From Lactarius indigo (lineage: Eukaryota; Basidiomycota; Agaricomycetes; Russulales; Russulaceae), in assembly GCA_025766275.1 (NCBI GenBank), contig JAFKAC010000109.1, positions 111,170-175,169 on the forward strand: DNA of 64,000 nucleotides. The letters are read 5' to 3'. The first letter of the stretch is position 1. Each line of letters opens with the position of its first letter. The notes beneath the pieces are model-generated. The model had not been told where the DNA came from. It saw only the letters and a program-made list of their open reading frames with translations, and searched no databases. Shown here piece after piece: positions 10,500 to 21,916 of the stretch. A program made the position numbers and the translations under genes.

Positions 10500-11690
10500 A
10501 TTGACATAGTTGTCGCCAACGCGAACTATCAATACTCTCCTAAGTATTGACACCAACAAACAATAGCCCCACTCGCGCAGAGATGTCAAGCACCCAAGTC
10601 GTCCGCCGTGCACCAACCCGCTGCACGACCACCAGCTCCTGTAGCCACTCAAGGAGGTTTGTGCTGCTGATTCTGGCTAACTTAGTACACCCCGGCGCAC
10701 AGCGAGCACGGACATTGAACGTGGGTCGCCGTTGCCGTCTGGCGGTAGCGGCGAGAACGACGGCAACGCTTCGGTGTTTTCCGTCGTTGTCTCTACTGCG
10801 CCGGTCAGGTCTCAGTCCTCTGCGTTTTTTGTGCCAGCGAGGTATCCCGCGCCGGCCTTCTGCATGATCCCTGTGACGAATTGATCGGCCACCGACGATA
10901 TAAGACAGAGGGAGATTAGTCACTGAAGATTTGGGAGGGAAGTCATGCACATCCCATGGCCCCATCAATCGCCCGAATACGATCCCATGGGCATCTAGCA
11001 CTTCAAGAAACCTGTAAAGAACTTCCGTGTCGTTCAAACAGACGGCGGTCGTGGCGAGCGCAGTCGCCGACGTACCATTCCAGGCGTCAGGGTTACCGTG
11101 CTCGACGACGGCTATGAACAAGCGTGCACCATTTAGCCCGTAAGTGCGAGTGCGTGAGGAGCGTCAGCGTCGGCCATAGTCTGCCTGATCCACCCCAGCC
11201 CTAAGCCGGCAAAATCGTCAAATCAAGTCGCTAACAAGTGATGAAAGATGCACCGTTCTCGATCTAGGCTCTGAGTAGATCCACCCATATATGAGTGTCC
11301 TGGTTATTGGGCCCATCGGGCCCGCGATCGTATGGTGCAGTCGAGACACTTGTGCACGAGCCATGTTAACCCCAGCTCAGGAGATTGGCCGTGGAAGTGG
11401 TGGAAGAGCAGCGTAGTGTCGATGCAATATGGCTTGGCGGCTTAACAAGTCGATATAACTTGACGCCTTGTCGTCCATTGTCGTGCACTGAGGGGAAAAG
11501 TGTTATTTCAGCGAATGGCACGGAGTAAGAGCGCGCACCATTTAGCAGCCAAAGTTAGTCAACCCCATAAACCATCCAAGAACCCATGGCCCCAGCTGCA
11601 ACATGAGACGTCTCTATCCACCTTTCTGGCTTTGAAAAACATCCATAGGATACAAACTAACAGGGAGTCATTCTCGACCATTTGGTAAGA
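10500..11690 (-). pseudogene. REX-type RNA exonuclease pseudogene, copy 2
   Basis: The minus strand keeps a long readable C-terminal part: VVEHGNPDAWNGTSATA, CLNDTEVLYRFLEVLDAHG and IVFGRLMG (about 10950-11121), and near 10540 a GLLFVGV end like the AKRGLLFLGV tail of fungal REX1/RNH70-like proteins. The 5' part (11480-11690) aligns with 19210-19410 and 30450-30650, where copy 4 reads AIDCEL, the DEDDh motif I. That motif is not readable here. Stops and frame changes separate the pieces. Family members trim the 3' ends of 5S, tRNA and rRNA precursors. The copy lies between the 5' end of NLR1 and the 3' end of NLR2. Confidence 0.6.
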
Positions 11691-12089
11691 AGTAGATGGG
11701 TAGCCCGGGGTCCTCCGTAGATGAGGCCGGTAAGGTGGGAAAGGGCAGTAGCGAAAACGGTAGATGTCAAATCCGTGACGAGAAAAGACGACAAGTTTTT
11801 GAGTGCTTGCGCGTTCTGCACATACAGTCTGGGAGGGTTCGATCTTGGGTTCGATTCAAAAAAAAAACATTCAGTTTGGCGGCGCGATGGGCCGGCGGGT
11901 TCTTCTCTCCCTCGGTTCTCCGCTCGTGGGAATTGCGGCGGCTAGAGAATCGGTGCTGTACCCCGGCCGGGCTCCGTGCGGGGGACATAACGACCTCCCA
12001 CATTTCTTTCCATCAGCCGTCCGTATTAAAATCGACCCTGCCCCTCGTGCAGCGGGCCCACGCAACGACACTACTGGGGTCGATTTTAC
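11691..12089. other. Spacer between REX copy 2 and the unknown gene fragment
   Basis: Short frames only, with no recognised motif. The right part may be decayed sequence of the unknown gene. Confidence 0.3.
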
Positions 12090-12610
12090 CTGTTCATGCT
12101 TCGCGAGCCGTACCATTTACAAGTACAGCCCAATGGAGCCTCCGTCCTTGGCTGCGTTGTCCGTGTGCCTCTGCACACCCTCCGCCGCGTACGTGCAGCA
12201 ACACGAACGGCAGCATTTGATATTCCGGCCTGCGTGTCACGTGTAGTTGCAGTAGCTCGCCCTGCAGTAGCAAAGTAGGCAGCGCCATCCGGTCGTCGTC
12301 CAGGTCGACGTTCACGGAGAAAAGGTACTTATAGTTCCGCACGCAGCACGAGAAACGCGCGGAGAACGAAGAAGTGCCCGCGCAACATCGACTGCGGCAG
12401 GATAGCGTTGAGCATGTGCAAGTACCAGATGTCCCGTTCGAGCACGGTCAGCACAGACGCGTCGTCCCCATTCGCGGCTGACACTTTGGCCGTGCCCGGT
12501 GCAGCTGATCGCCCCTTCGAGCTGCGCACGTACAAGCCCACGACCTGGCCCACCGCAGTCAACGCCACAATCTCGACGCCACTAGCCGCAGCCCTCGAGC
12601 GCGCTGTCTG
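12090..12610 (-). pseudogene. Unrecognised duplicated gene fragment, copy B
   Basis: Two overlapping minus-strand frames look coding: TAVGQVVGLYVRSS...LTVLERDIWYLHMLNAILP (12570-12330), continuing in another frame as RNYKYLFSVNVDLDDDRMAL (about 12345-12280). YKYLFS aligns with YLFSAQS of copy A (about 2345). The frame switch at about 12340 could be a lost intron boundary or a frameshift. I do not recognise the family. It lies directly 3' of NLR2, convergent in position but on the same strand. Confidence 0.4.
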
Positions 12611-12905
12611 TCCCAGTTAATCCAAAAAAAAAATACGAGAGAAAAACTGCCTCGCCAGCAAGACCGATCGCTTGTATCTTGTGATGGTGTCCTCGATTCT
12701 GATAACAGCACGAGCACTATAAAATGATGATACAGGGACATTCGTGTGGTACTACACGCATTTCTACCACGGTTCCGCGGCATAAATAAGAACGGGTCCC
12801 GGTGAGTCGCTGAAGCGGGAGTCAATGTACAGCTTGAGTAAACAAACAGGGCAATTGTCACTTACACAGGTCAACGAGTCAAACGTAGATACTATACTCT
12901 TCTGT

Positions 12906-15900
12906 TCATTCCGAAGCTTTCTGGGAGAGCAATTGTACAATTTCCTGTTGCCATGCGCCACGGGCAACATCGGATGGTGTCTTTCCGTCGAGGTTGCGCA
13001 CGTGCGCATCCGCACCGTGGTCCAACAGTAGCTGCACAATTGCTGGGTATCCGTCCCTCCAACCCTGCGTTGCTCGATGTAATGGGGACGATCCCTTGTC
13101 ATCCTGGGCGTTGACCTCCGCATTGCGCTCGAGTAGTAGCCGAATGTTCTCGAACTGATCGTAGGACGCCGCCACATGTAGTGGAGTCTGTCCACTGTTG
13201 CCGCGCAAATCTGTATCTGCATTATGGTCCAGCAATAACCGCACAACATCGTGGTCTCGATGCGCCGATGCGATGAGAAGTGGGGTACTTCCGCAGTGAT
13301 TCCGGGCATTGACCTGCGCATTGCGCTCAAGTAGAAAACGAGCAACCTCGCAGCGACCATAAGCTGCTGCGTGATGCAGTGGAGTGTCCCCAGCGTAGCC
13401 GCAGACATGCTCATCCGCATCGTAGTCCAATAATAAACGCAGAACATCAGGGCTTTCGCTCTCCGATGCTCTGAGAAACGGGGTAGATCCGTGGTCATCC
13501 CTCGCATTGACCTCCGCATTGCGCTTGAGTAGTAACCGAACAGCCTCGAGATCGCCAGTGGTTGCTGCGTAATGCAGTGGAGTCGTTCCCTTGTTGTTAC
13601 GGACATGGTCATCCGCATCGTGGTCCAGCAACAACTGCAAAATATCAGGGTTTCTACTCGCCGACGCGCAGAAAAGTGGGGTATATCCGTTATCGTCCTG
13701 AGAATTGACCTCTGCGTTGTGTTCGAGTAGTAACCGAGCAATTTCGAGATGGCCATAATACGCTGCGTAATGCAATGGGGTCATTCCCTTGTTGACATGG
13801 ACATGTTGTTGGCCCGTAATTTGACACAGCGACAAATCCACAGGCTTGTGGCCATTAACCCCCGCACGGCGCTTGCGTAGTAACGACTTGAGTGATCGAT
13901 TAGCTTCGAAGTGGCCCTCGCACACTGCGCAACGACGCCATACGAAGTTTCCTTTGTCGCGGACATGCTCTTCCGCAGTGTGGTCCAGAAATAGCAGTGT
14001 TCTGTCAAAGGTTGCATTCAAGAATGGATTGAAAAGTGTAGCAGCTCCTTCGGTATTCTGGGCATTAGCCCTTGCATTATGCTCAAGTAGTATCCGAGCA
14101 ACCTCGAGGTGACCGTAAGTCGCTGCCGAATGCAGTGGAGTGTTTCCGTGGCTGTCATGGAAACGCACATCCGCGTTGTGGTCCAGCAATAACCGTACAA
14201 CAACGCGGTTTCCGGTCACAGACGCATGGAGAAGTGAGCTACCGAGGTCGTCCCGGAAATTGGGCCCCGCATTGTACTCGAGCAGTATCCGAGCCACCTC
14301 GAGGTGACCTTTGATTGCTGCTGAACGCAGTGGGGTGTTTCCGTAATAGTCGCAGATATGCGCATCCGCATTATGGTCGAGCAGTAGCTGAACAATATCG
14401 AGATGTCCATTTTGCGATGCGCTGAGAAGTGGTGTAACTCCGTGGTCGTCCTGGGAATTGACCTCTGCGCTGCGCTCGAGTAGTAACCGGGCGAGCTCAA
14501 GGTGGCCGTTGTGTACTGCGCAATGTAGTGGAGTAGAGCCGTCCTTTAGGGAGTTCACGTCCGCACCAACGTTCAGCAGCCACTTTGCGACATCAAGTTT
14601 GAGATATCCCGGTGCCGCGAGCGAAGCCATGTGTAGTGGAGTCCAATTGTCTGCGCTGCGTGAATTTATGTCGGCGCCATGCGCGAATAGCAACTGAGCA
14701 ACCTTGATGTGCCCCTTAACCACCGACGCATGCAACGGAGTACCGTATATACCACCTAAATGGTTTATTTCCTGTGGGCGTTTCATTACCAGGCGTTCCA
14801 CAAGACAAATGAACCCCTTTTGTGCGGCGAAGTATAAGGGAGCTGCTGGAGATGGCACAACTCTCTGTGATCTCCCAGACAGAGTATCCTCCAAGAGATC
14901 GGATAGGGGAAGTATTCGTACCCATGCTGAAAAATGTGGCTTGTCCATATCAAAGAAATAATCCATTGCGTCCTTTATCTCTAATTCCACATTTCCGATT
15001 GCCGCATGTCGAAACCAATACTCTGCCGCATATCGAAAAAGAGGAATTTTCTCGGCATTGTCTTTGTCGGTGAGGTCATCCAGGCGAAATAACACGCCAA
15101 GACAGGCCTGGGCAAGAATCACGTGGGAATGCTCGATAGAGATATGGAACCGGGATACCTCTTCCATGCAACTTGTGAGGCGATCCGATATAAGGAATTC
15201 TTTTACGGAGAAATGTGAGAACTGAACGACTCGGGAGCCATTGTTGACGATGACCGAAACCAAACTGGAACAGGCTGACAGCACCGCTTCTTCTTGGTCT
15301 TCCCACCGCCAATCCGTGATCAACTTTGGGATCCCTCCCGTGCCCAAGTCAAAGGCGAGCACTTCCGCGAGCTCCTCTACCCTGAGTGGACGACTGGCCA
15401 CCGTGAGACATTGTAAAAGTCGATACGCATGCTCCCGGTTCGCATTATTGATCTCCTTGAGGATACGCTTGTATGTCTCATCGAGTGATTTGGGTAATTC
15501 CTCGAGGATACGACGGATATTGGTCGGGAAACAGTGGCGTAGAACTTCCAATTGACAAAAAACCCATCGGAACCTGTTTCAAAACATGAGATAACGGTAA
15601 GACCGTAATCAGTCGAAGGTCTACTTACATTCCATCTGCTTTCTCCGTGAGATTCTCAATGACCGCATCCTTGTCATCGTCTCGCCATCTCTTCATCCTT
15701 CTATCTGAGTGAACCACGAAAGTAACATAATCATTAATGTCTTGCTTTTGTCCGCTTTCGTCGTGGAGGGATACTTGCTGAGTTGCCAAAGGCTCGAGCG
15801 TGGTGCGAATGTCGAACTCCGGACGACTCGTGATACATAGACGTAGATTTTGATAGGGAAGCTCGACAAGTTCTTTGACCAGCTCGAGGACCTTCTCGCG

Positions 15901-17683
15901 CGACGATGGAATGCCCAAATCATTTGGACACTCGTCGAGAGCATCTATGACCAGATAGATTGGCGCTTGTCCCTTCAGAGTGAGTATATTCTTGAGGCAC
16001 TGAGCGAGCGAGTCCTCAGTTGGCTGTTCAGATCCTCGTTTGTGTGCGGAGTACAAGGAGAAAAGAGTATCACAGAAGATATCTGATTGATCTGAGAGTT
16101 GGACGAGAAGGGATGATAACAAAGCGCGCATGTCCTGTTTTGTTGTGTCCTTGAAGTCGAAGTAAAAATAAGCCAAGAAAGCAGACCCGGAATTGGACAC
16201 GGATTTTATATCCCGGATAATCACGGAGCTTGTTGATCATACATATAGGGATTAGGACGCATTCAAGACGTCGCTCGGTAGGAGGTAGCGCACCTGAGAA
16301 TGCTCTTCCCGGAGCCGGCTATCAAATCAGGAGGCGTCAATGGCAACTAAGACTCGGAGGTTGATAGGATATGTACGTTTTCCATGAATCCATAACAAGG
16401 AGCCAGATGCTTTCCAATCTGTGAGGGTGTTCCCTTTCGTGCACCACGCTGCAGTCCCCTCGTGATGAGCACCGGATGCGGTGTTGTAATTCACAGATGG
16501 GTCTGGGGGAGCGATCCAATTTCGGAGGTCCTTGCGTAACTCATTCCCTGTAAGAGACGTCAAATTTTCATGATCGAGGGCAATGAAGTCAGAAGACGAA
16601 CGGTTTAGGTCGGTGACTTGGTTGACAACTTGTTGAATCGCTACTCCGGTCTCCTTGACACCTAAGTAAAAAGTTAAGGACAGATTCAAACTGGCTCATG
16701 GAGGTATAACTCACCTTGAATGACTGAACCGACTTTGTGGCCGACATGCTGTACATTGCTGTCAACGATCCGGACCTTGTCGTCGATACCGTCTACTTTC
16801 ATATCAACAGCCTGCACCCTTTCGTCAACACCTTCAACTTTATCGTCTACGACCTTGACCTTGTCATCAATGGCGCGGGTGATCGCGAGGGCTTCTGCTG
16901 CTGCCATCCGAGCCTCCTCTTGTGTCAACGCGTCGAGCCGCTGAAGCGCGTCCTCCACTTCCTTCCTTCCAACCAGCTTCTTCAGATATTTCTCTGCATG
17001 AAGGTCGATTTTTGGGTACGTATCAACTGGGAACAACATACTTGTTCGTCCCTGCCCGATCTCCTTCGTCACAATCCCAAGTATCGAGAGTACTTCAACC
17101 ATGATCTTTACGATAATGTCCATCATAGCCGCCGTCGGCCGGACTTCGATATATTTCTCGAGCCTCTTAAAGAAGTACTCCAGGCGGCTAAACAAGTCTA
17201 CGACAACATTTTCGCTGGAGCGGACATCCTTGACGGCCTAATAGATATAGATGTCACCGAGAGACATCGGGTCAAGAAAGATGCTCACCTGGAGGAGGAC
17301 ACCCATCCCAGCAAAGATCGCATTCGAAGGTGGGAATATCTATCGTCAAACAAATCAGAGGGTAGATCTTGAGCAGCTCAAGCTCTCGGAATTACCAGTC
17401 CAACACCGTTACCAAGAACCACAGAGAATGCGTACAAGACATTGACAGTGGGATCGAGCCACTTTGTCCACCTTTCGTCGGTAGTATGAGATCGATCAAA
17501 CGTCTGGACTTGAGTTCGAAGCACGGCAAGAATTGCACCGGGAGAGTCGCAAGACTGTAGCTGGGCGGCTAGGGGATGGGAGGCGATGTCTCGCTTTGTC
17601 TGCGTTTTGTATGCTTCCAAAGCAGCTGTAAATACTGTCTCAAAGTTTGTGGAAGAGGTAGAGGTGGACAGAACTTGGGACAT
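12906..17683 (-). CDS. NLR2: Goodbye-NACHT-ankyrin receptor (STAND/NLR family)
   Basis: Paralog of NLR1, 1463 residues predicted. Exons (minus): 17683-17396, 17339-17289, 17237-17042, 16993-16715, 16661-16377, 16318-16294, 16228-15629, 15573-12906; the total is divisible by three. Order: Goodbye domain, shortest coiled coil of the set (exon 4 is 279 nt), P-loop GKPGSGKSIL on a 25-nt exon, Walker B LVIDALDECP, SRPEFDI, winged-helix region, then about 19 ankyrin repeats. After about eight repeats comes an atypical segment with CAVCEGHFEA, also in NLR3 and NLR4. All donors read here are GT (exon 6 donor GTGCGC). An in-frame ATG at 17830 lies upstream, but MSQVLST matches the start of the other copies. 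It probably acts as an oligomerising immune or incompatibility sensor; this is inferred from the family. Confidence 0.85.
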
Positions 17684-17744
17684 AGTGGATACTTCGGGGA
17701 TAGCAAGATTGTCGCAAGGGCACTGCGACTGGGAAATGTCGACG

Positions 17745-17767
17745 GATAGCCGCCCAGATATTCCCAG
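17745..17767 (-). promoter_or_regulatory. Conserved upstream element of NLR2
   Basis: The + strand block with CCGCCCAGATATTCCCAG lies about 60-85 nt before the start codon, the nearest of the three. It matches the elements before NLR1 and NLR3. Confidence 0.4.
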
Positions 17768-17879
17768 GGAGACCCCTGGCACTATTATAGACACGCACAC
17801 AATAACTTCGAACATTTGGCACTCATGCACTCACGCCCCATCCTAAATGAGTAAAGGGATTTTATTTTGGGTCACAACC

Positions 17880-19570
17880 CCGAGGGGCGAGTCGGAGTGT
17901 AAGGAATGCTGCCCGTTATTGGTGCCTTCTAGCCTGAGCTAAACAAGATTGTGATATTGATATAGTCGTCGCCAACGCATACCATCAATATTCTCGTACG
18001 TCTTAATGCCCACGATCAATAGCCCCACCCCCGCGCAAATAATCGTCTCCTCGAGCACCTGGTCGTCCGCCGTGCTCTAACCTACAGCTGCCACCAGTTC
18101 CTGTGACGCTGATCCCCGGCTGGCTTGGAACTCCGCCGGGCGTGCGGCATGCGCGGACATCGAGCGCGGGTTGCTGCGCCGCGAGGAAGAGCAGCAGGGT
18201 GCGCAGTGGAATCGCTGGGTGTAGCGATATCAAGTGCGCGTTCAGGTTCGTTACGGTTGCGAACACGTCGTCTTCGTCGGCGCCGGCGGGAATGACGGTA
18301 AGACCTCGATGTTTCCTGTCCTTGTCTTCGTCGTGCCAGTCAGGTTTTGGACCTCTGCGTTTTCTGCGCCGGCGATACTTTCCGCGCCTGCCTTCGGCGT
18401 GATCCCTGTGACGAGTCAATCAGTCACCGGGGATATAGACCGGAGGGCCATTGGAGATTTAAGAGAGGTGTTACGCACATCCCAGGGCATCAGGCAAACC
18501 ACTCAAATACGATCCCGTGGGCATCTAGCGCTTCAAACAGCCTGTCGAGAACCTCCGCGTCGTTCTAACAGACGACGGTCGTGCTGAGACGCAGTCGCTG
18601 ACGTACGGTTCCAGGCGCCGGGTTTACCGTGCTCGACGATGGCCGTGAGTATGCATGCGCCGTTCTGCCCTTGATTACGACAGCACGATCCGCGCCAGAG
18701 CCTGCTATAATATGCCTGGATCGCCCCGTCCTAAGCCCGTAAAATCGTCAACTCAGTCACGGCGGATAAACAAGACTCACTGTTCTTGATCCAGGTTCTG
18801 AGCAGATCCACGCATGCGCATCCCGTTCGGGATTGTTCCAGTTGGGCACCACAAGCCATGTCAGCCCCGGCTTGAGAGGTTGGCCGTGCAGGTGGTCGGA
18901 GAGTAGCGCAATGTCACAGTATGGGTGTGCAAGCTGCGGGAGTATGTAGATCCGATTCGAGTGAGTGGCCTAGCACGATCTTCGAAGGCGTCATCGGTGG
19001 CCAAGGTGCATTTGTAAATCAGTGCGCCGCAGTCGTCATTCCAGGGACTTTGGGCTGCAGTTGAGTGCGAGAACGACAGATCACTTAAAAACTCACCGGG
19101 AGGTCCACGGCTTAATAAGCTGACCGAATACCGACTATAACCCCTCCCGTGTCAAAGTTGATAACACAAACCAGAGTTAGCTGCCCGTTGTCATCCACTA
19201 TGGGGGGAAAGTGTTAATTCAGTGAGGCACGGAGTAAGAGCACGCACAATTTCAAAGCCAATCACATGGACCTTATGAGAACCATCTGAATTGACCGCAC
19301 CTCGAGGGGTCTCTTACTATCCACCCTTCTGGCTTCTGAAACGCGTCCACAAATACGGAAGGAGTATTGTAGTTGTTCTCGACCATTTGTTCTATAGTTA
19401 AGAGGTACTGCGTGGTTCGTGTTCCATGCGCTTCGCTGTAGTGCAGATAAATGGCCGCAGAGGGGAACAAAGCAAAGACACAAACCAGATACGTATTTCT
19501 GTATGCGTCTCTTTTCCTTCTCACCACTGACTGGCATCGGGAAAACATGTTGAGGACGGAGTGCATGTGT
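17880..19570 (-). pseudogene. REX-type RNA exonuclease pseudogene, copy 3 (longest)
   Basis: This is the most complete copy in extent. N-terminal YLLTIEQMVENNY and FQKPEGWIV lie near 19300-19430. The motif I region reads VHVIGFEI where copy 4 has AIDCEL, so the catalytic Asp-Cys-Glu is lost (about 19260). LTLVCVINFDTGG lies near 19160-19200. KIVLGHSLESDLHT (about 18930-18970) fits the exonuclease family GHSLxxDL motif. KPGLTWLV follows near 18870, then NDAEVLDRLFEALDAHG near 18530-18570 and a tail to about 17990. Multiple stops and frameshifts exclude function. These landmarks are what identified the family; without a search, REX1 versus another DEDDh exonuclease cannot be settled. Confidence 0.65.
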
Positions 19571-21229
19571 GTTGCATCGCCCAGTGCGCGAGTGGGACAT
19601 ACTAGTTTCCAGAGCTATTGTAATATGCGAGAATAAGAAATGACGGGAGACCTTATACGTTCATACTGGCAGCATCCTTGCGCTTGCCGAATTCGAGTTA
19701 AAAATTTGCGGGAGGGCATGTGTTGGCCTAATATGATGATTCGAGAGGGCCGAGCTTCGCACCTAATCTTTTGGCGGTTTTTGCTCCTCTATAGTCTGAT
19801 CATTCCTATTGATGAGGTTCTTTCTTGCAATTTCAGCGGTCTTCCTGTGTGTTTGCCGATGAAAACGGTGACCGGTGGACGTTGAACGTTGAAAAGTGAG
19901 TGTGGCTGTGCATTGTGCTGAAAGTTGGACGCATTGTATGAGGTCTTCGTTTGAGGCTCGGAGCTCCCTTCTGGACCCGCACCGGGCCCTTCGTTCCGCC
20001 CCCTGCCCGGCATGCAACGGACCGGGTCTGGGCCGGGATTCCCATGGCTACCAGTCATTCTGGCCACCAAGGGGACAACAACTTGAACCCTTATATGATA
20101 AAAGCGAAGACATACCGGAGTATTTCGCTTGCTACTAGGTTCTGTGGGTAAACGCATTGACAATTTTCGTCGCCACGGAATCAAGGATCTGTCTGGGGTG
20201 CATGACAACCACGAGGCGATTTAACATAGTATTTTCAAAGCGAAAATTACAAAGCCCAAGTTGACGCTGGAATGGGCGAGCGAAGAGCGTGAAAGCCACA
20301 ATTGGTCAGAGCTATGGTCCCATTGATATGATTTTCCAGAACTTCGGCGCCACTAGATTATACACAACTCCTCGACCATCTCGCAATGCCTACGGAAACG
20401 TTGGCCATGGTGGTCTTGCCTAAGATGGCCCCATCGTCTTCCCACGGGAAGCGCAGTCACCAAAGGTATGAAGCCCACAGTTATGGTTGTCCGCTGGCTG
20501 ACGACCAGAACAGCGACGAAAGTGAATCGGGAGGTCCGAAGTAAGAGGGGCAGGCCCAGTGTAATCAGGGTACCCGGGGGAGCAGACTCCACAAAACGGA
20601 CTCGACGTTCCCCTGCCACGAGGACCCAACCAAACATCAATAATATATCCAAGGCAGCAGGACGCGGAGCGGAGAGGCTCGCATCTACGATAGCGCAGGG
20701 GTAAACCATCGATCTTTGCCGGGACTTAGTGTTCTGCAGGGGTCTGTGAGAGTCCTTGAGCAGAAACAGCCGTCCTGGATCGAGGAGAGAGAGCAGGTGG
20801 AACGCGGCACGACACGGGAAGCTCAGCGCCGCTTCAAGGTATGGAGAATGCCGTTGAGGGGAATGATCTCCACAAAATCTCAATGAACTTGACGGAGAGA
20901 GATTGATTGGTGCTCCCGAAGACCCGTGGCTGACGAGGAGTGCGGAGCGGTCAGGGTTATCAAGTGTAAGCTCTGCCCTAAGTCATAATTCAGCAATCGC
21001 AAAGAGAAATGTTCTATAGGAGAATAGAAGGAAGTTAGAAGAACAGAGTCGCGAATATGAGAAGAGAGTCGATCTTGAAGTAGAGAAGGATGGGCGGCGC
21101 GAGGAAACGACAAGTCGGGTGTCCTGACCTCGAGAAGTCGTTGAATCACACAAAGAAAGCGAGCAAAGACAGGAATGGGGGAAATTGACTGATACATTCA
21201 GAGCGCGGACCTGAGGCCTTTATACACGC
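19571..21229. other. Gene-poor spacer
   Basis: No gene is supported. At about 20400-20435 the minus strand can read GAILGKTTMANV, reminiscent of an NTPase P-loop, but no other domain pieces flank it. A 20070-20880 minus-strand open frame of 176 codons shows no family features. Confidence 0.3.
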
Positions 21230-21910
21230 AGTCTGTACCTAAGGTCAAACAAGTTAAACAAGTGAAATGATTCTAAGTCATAAAGTTGTGAGGGAGAAGG
21301 TGTAAGATGGGAAAAGTAAACGAAAGGTCGTAGGTGGGATGGGGGTTGATGGGTGAAAACACGAGGCTAACGCGAGGTAAATGACAAGTCGTAGGTGGAA
21401 AAGGGGGAGTCGGTGGACAGAAGAACATGACCAAACGACAGCGCCGGAGATATCGACGACGCGCAATACAAGTACAAATGGAGGTCAGAAATCAGTAACA
21501 AAATTGAAAGAAATCAAGGGCACGCCTGTGCCCGAGACAAAAAGCGCGACACTAAAAACGATCCGACAACAGAACGAGGCTTGAGAAGCGACGACGCGAG
21601 GTCGATAGGCCGAGGGTAAAGGTACGAACGACGAAATGAAGTCGAGACGAGGAATAAAAGAGTGACGGGTGTTGAAGGCATGGCAGGGTCACGTTTAGGC
21701 CGTCAGCGTCGCAGTGGAGGGCTTCCAGACGAGGTTATCCCAACACCAGGGAGGTGTGGACAATCGAGAGGCATCCGACGATGGCGGAAGAGACAGGGAT
21801 ACGACGAGGAGGAACGACAGATTCGAGAACAAGACGAAAGAAAGAAAAGAGAATGAGGCGAGGCGAACGAAACTGAGGGAGCGAGTTGATGGCGATGCCC
21901 GATAACGCGT
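21230..21910. repeat. Purine-rich low-complexity tract
   Basis: The + strand is strongly biased to A and G, with recurring words such as GAGACGAGG, GAAAGAAA and CGACGAGG. It directly abuts the divergent 3' end of NLR3, replacing the 3' flank shared by the other three receptors. Confidence 0.5.
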
Positions 21911-21916
21911 GACGAC

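Noticed and set aside
12764..13756. 330-codon minus frame overlapping the ankyrin region of NLR2
   Set aside because: Out-of-frame reading of ankyrin repeats with repeated YYSSAMRRSM strings; the receptor frame runs through the whole stretch.
17684..17830. N-terminal extension of NLR2 from an upstream ATG (MHECQMF)
   Set aside because: The other copies start at MSQV/MSRV, and the extension overlaps the conserved non-coding upstream element.
20353..20883. 176-codon minus frame and a GAILGKTTMANV string near 20420
   Set aside because: The P-loop-like string is in another frame, lacks the full GxxxxGK[ST] spacing, and no other NTPase motif lies nearby.
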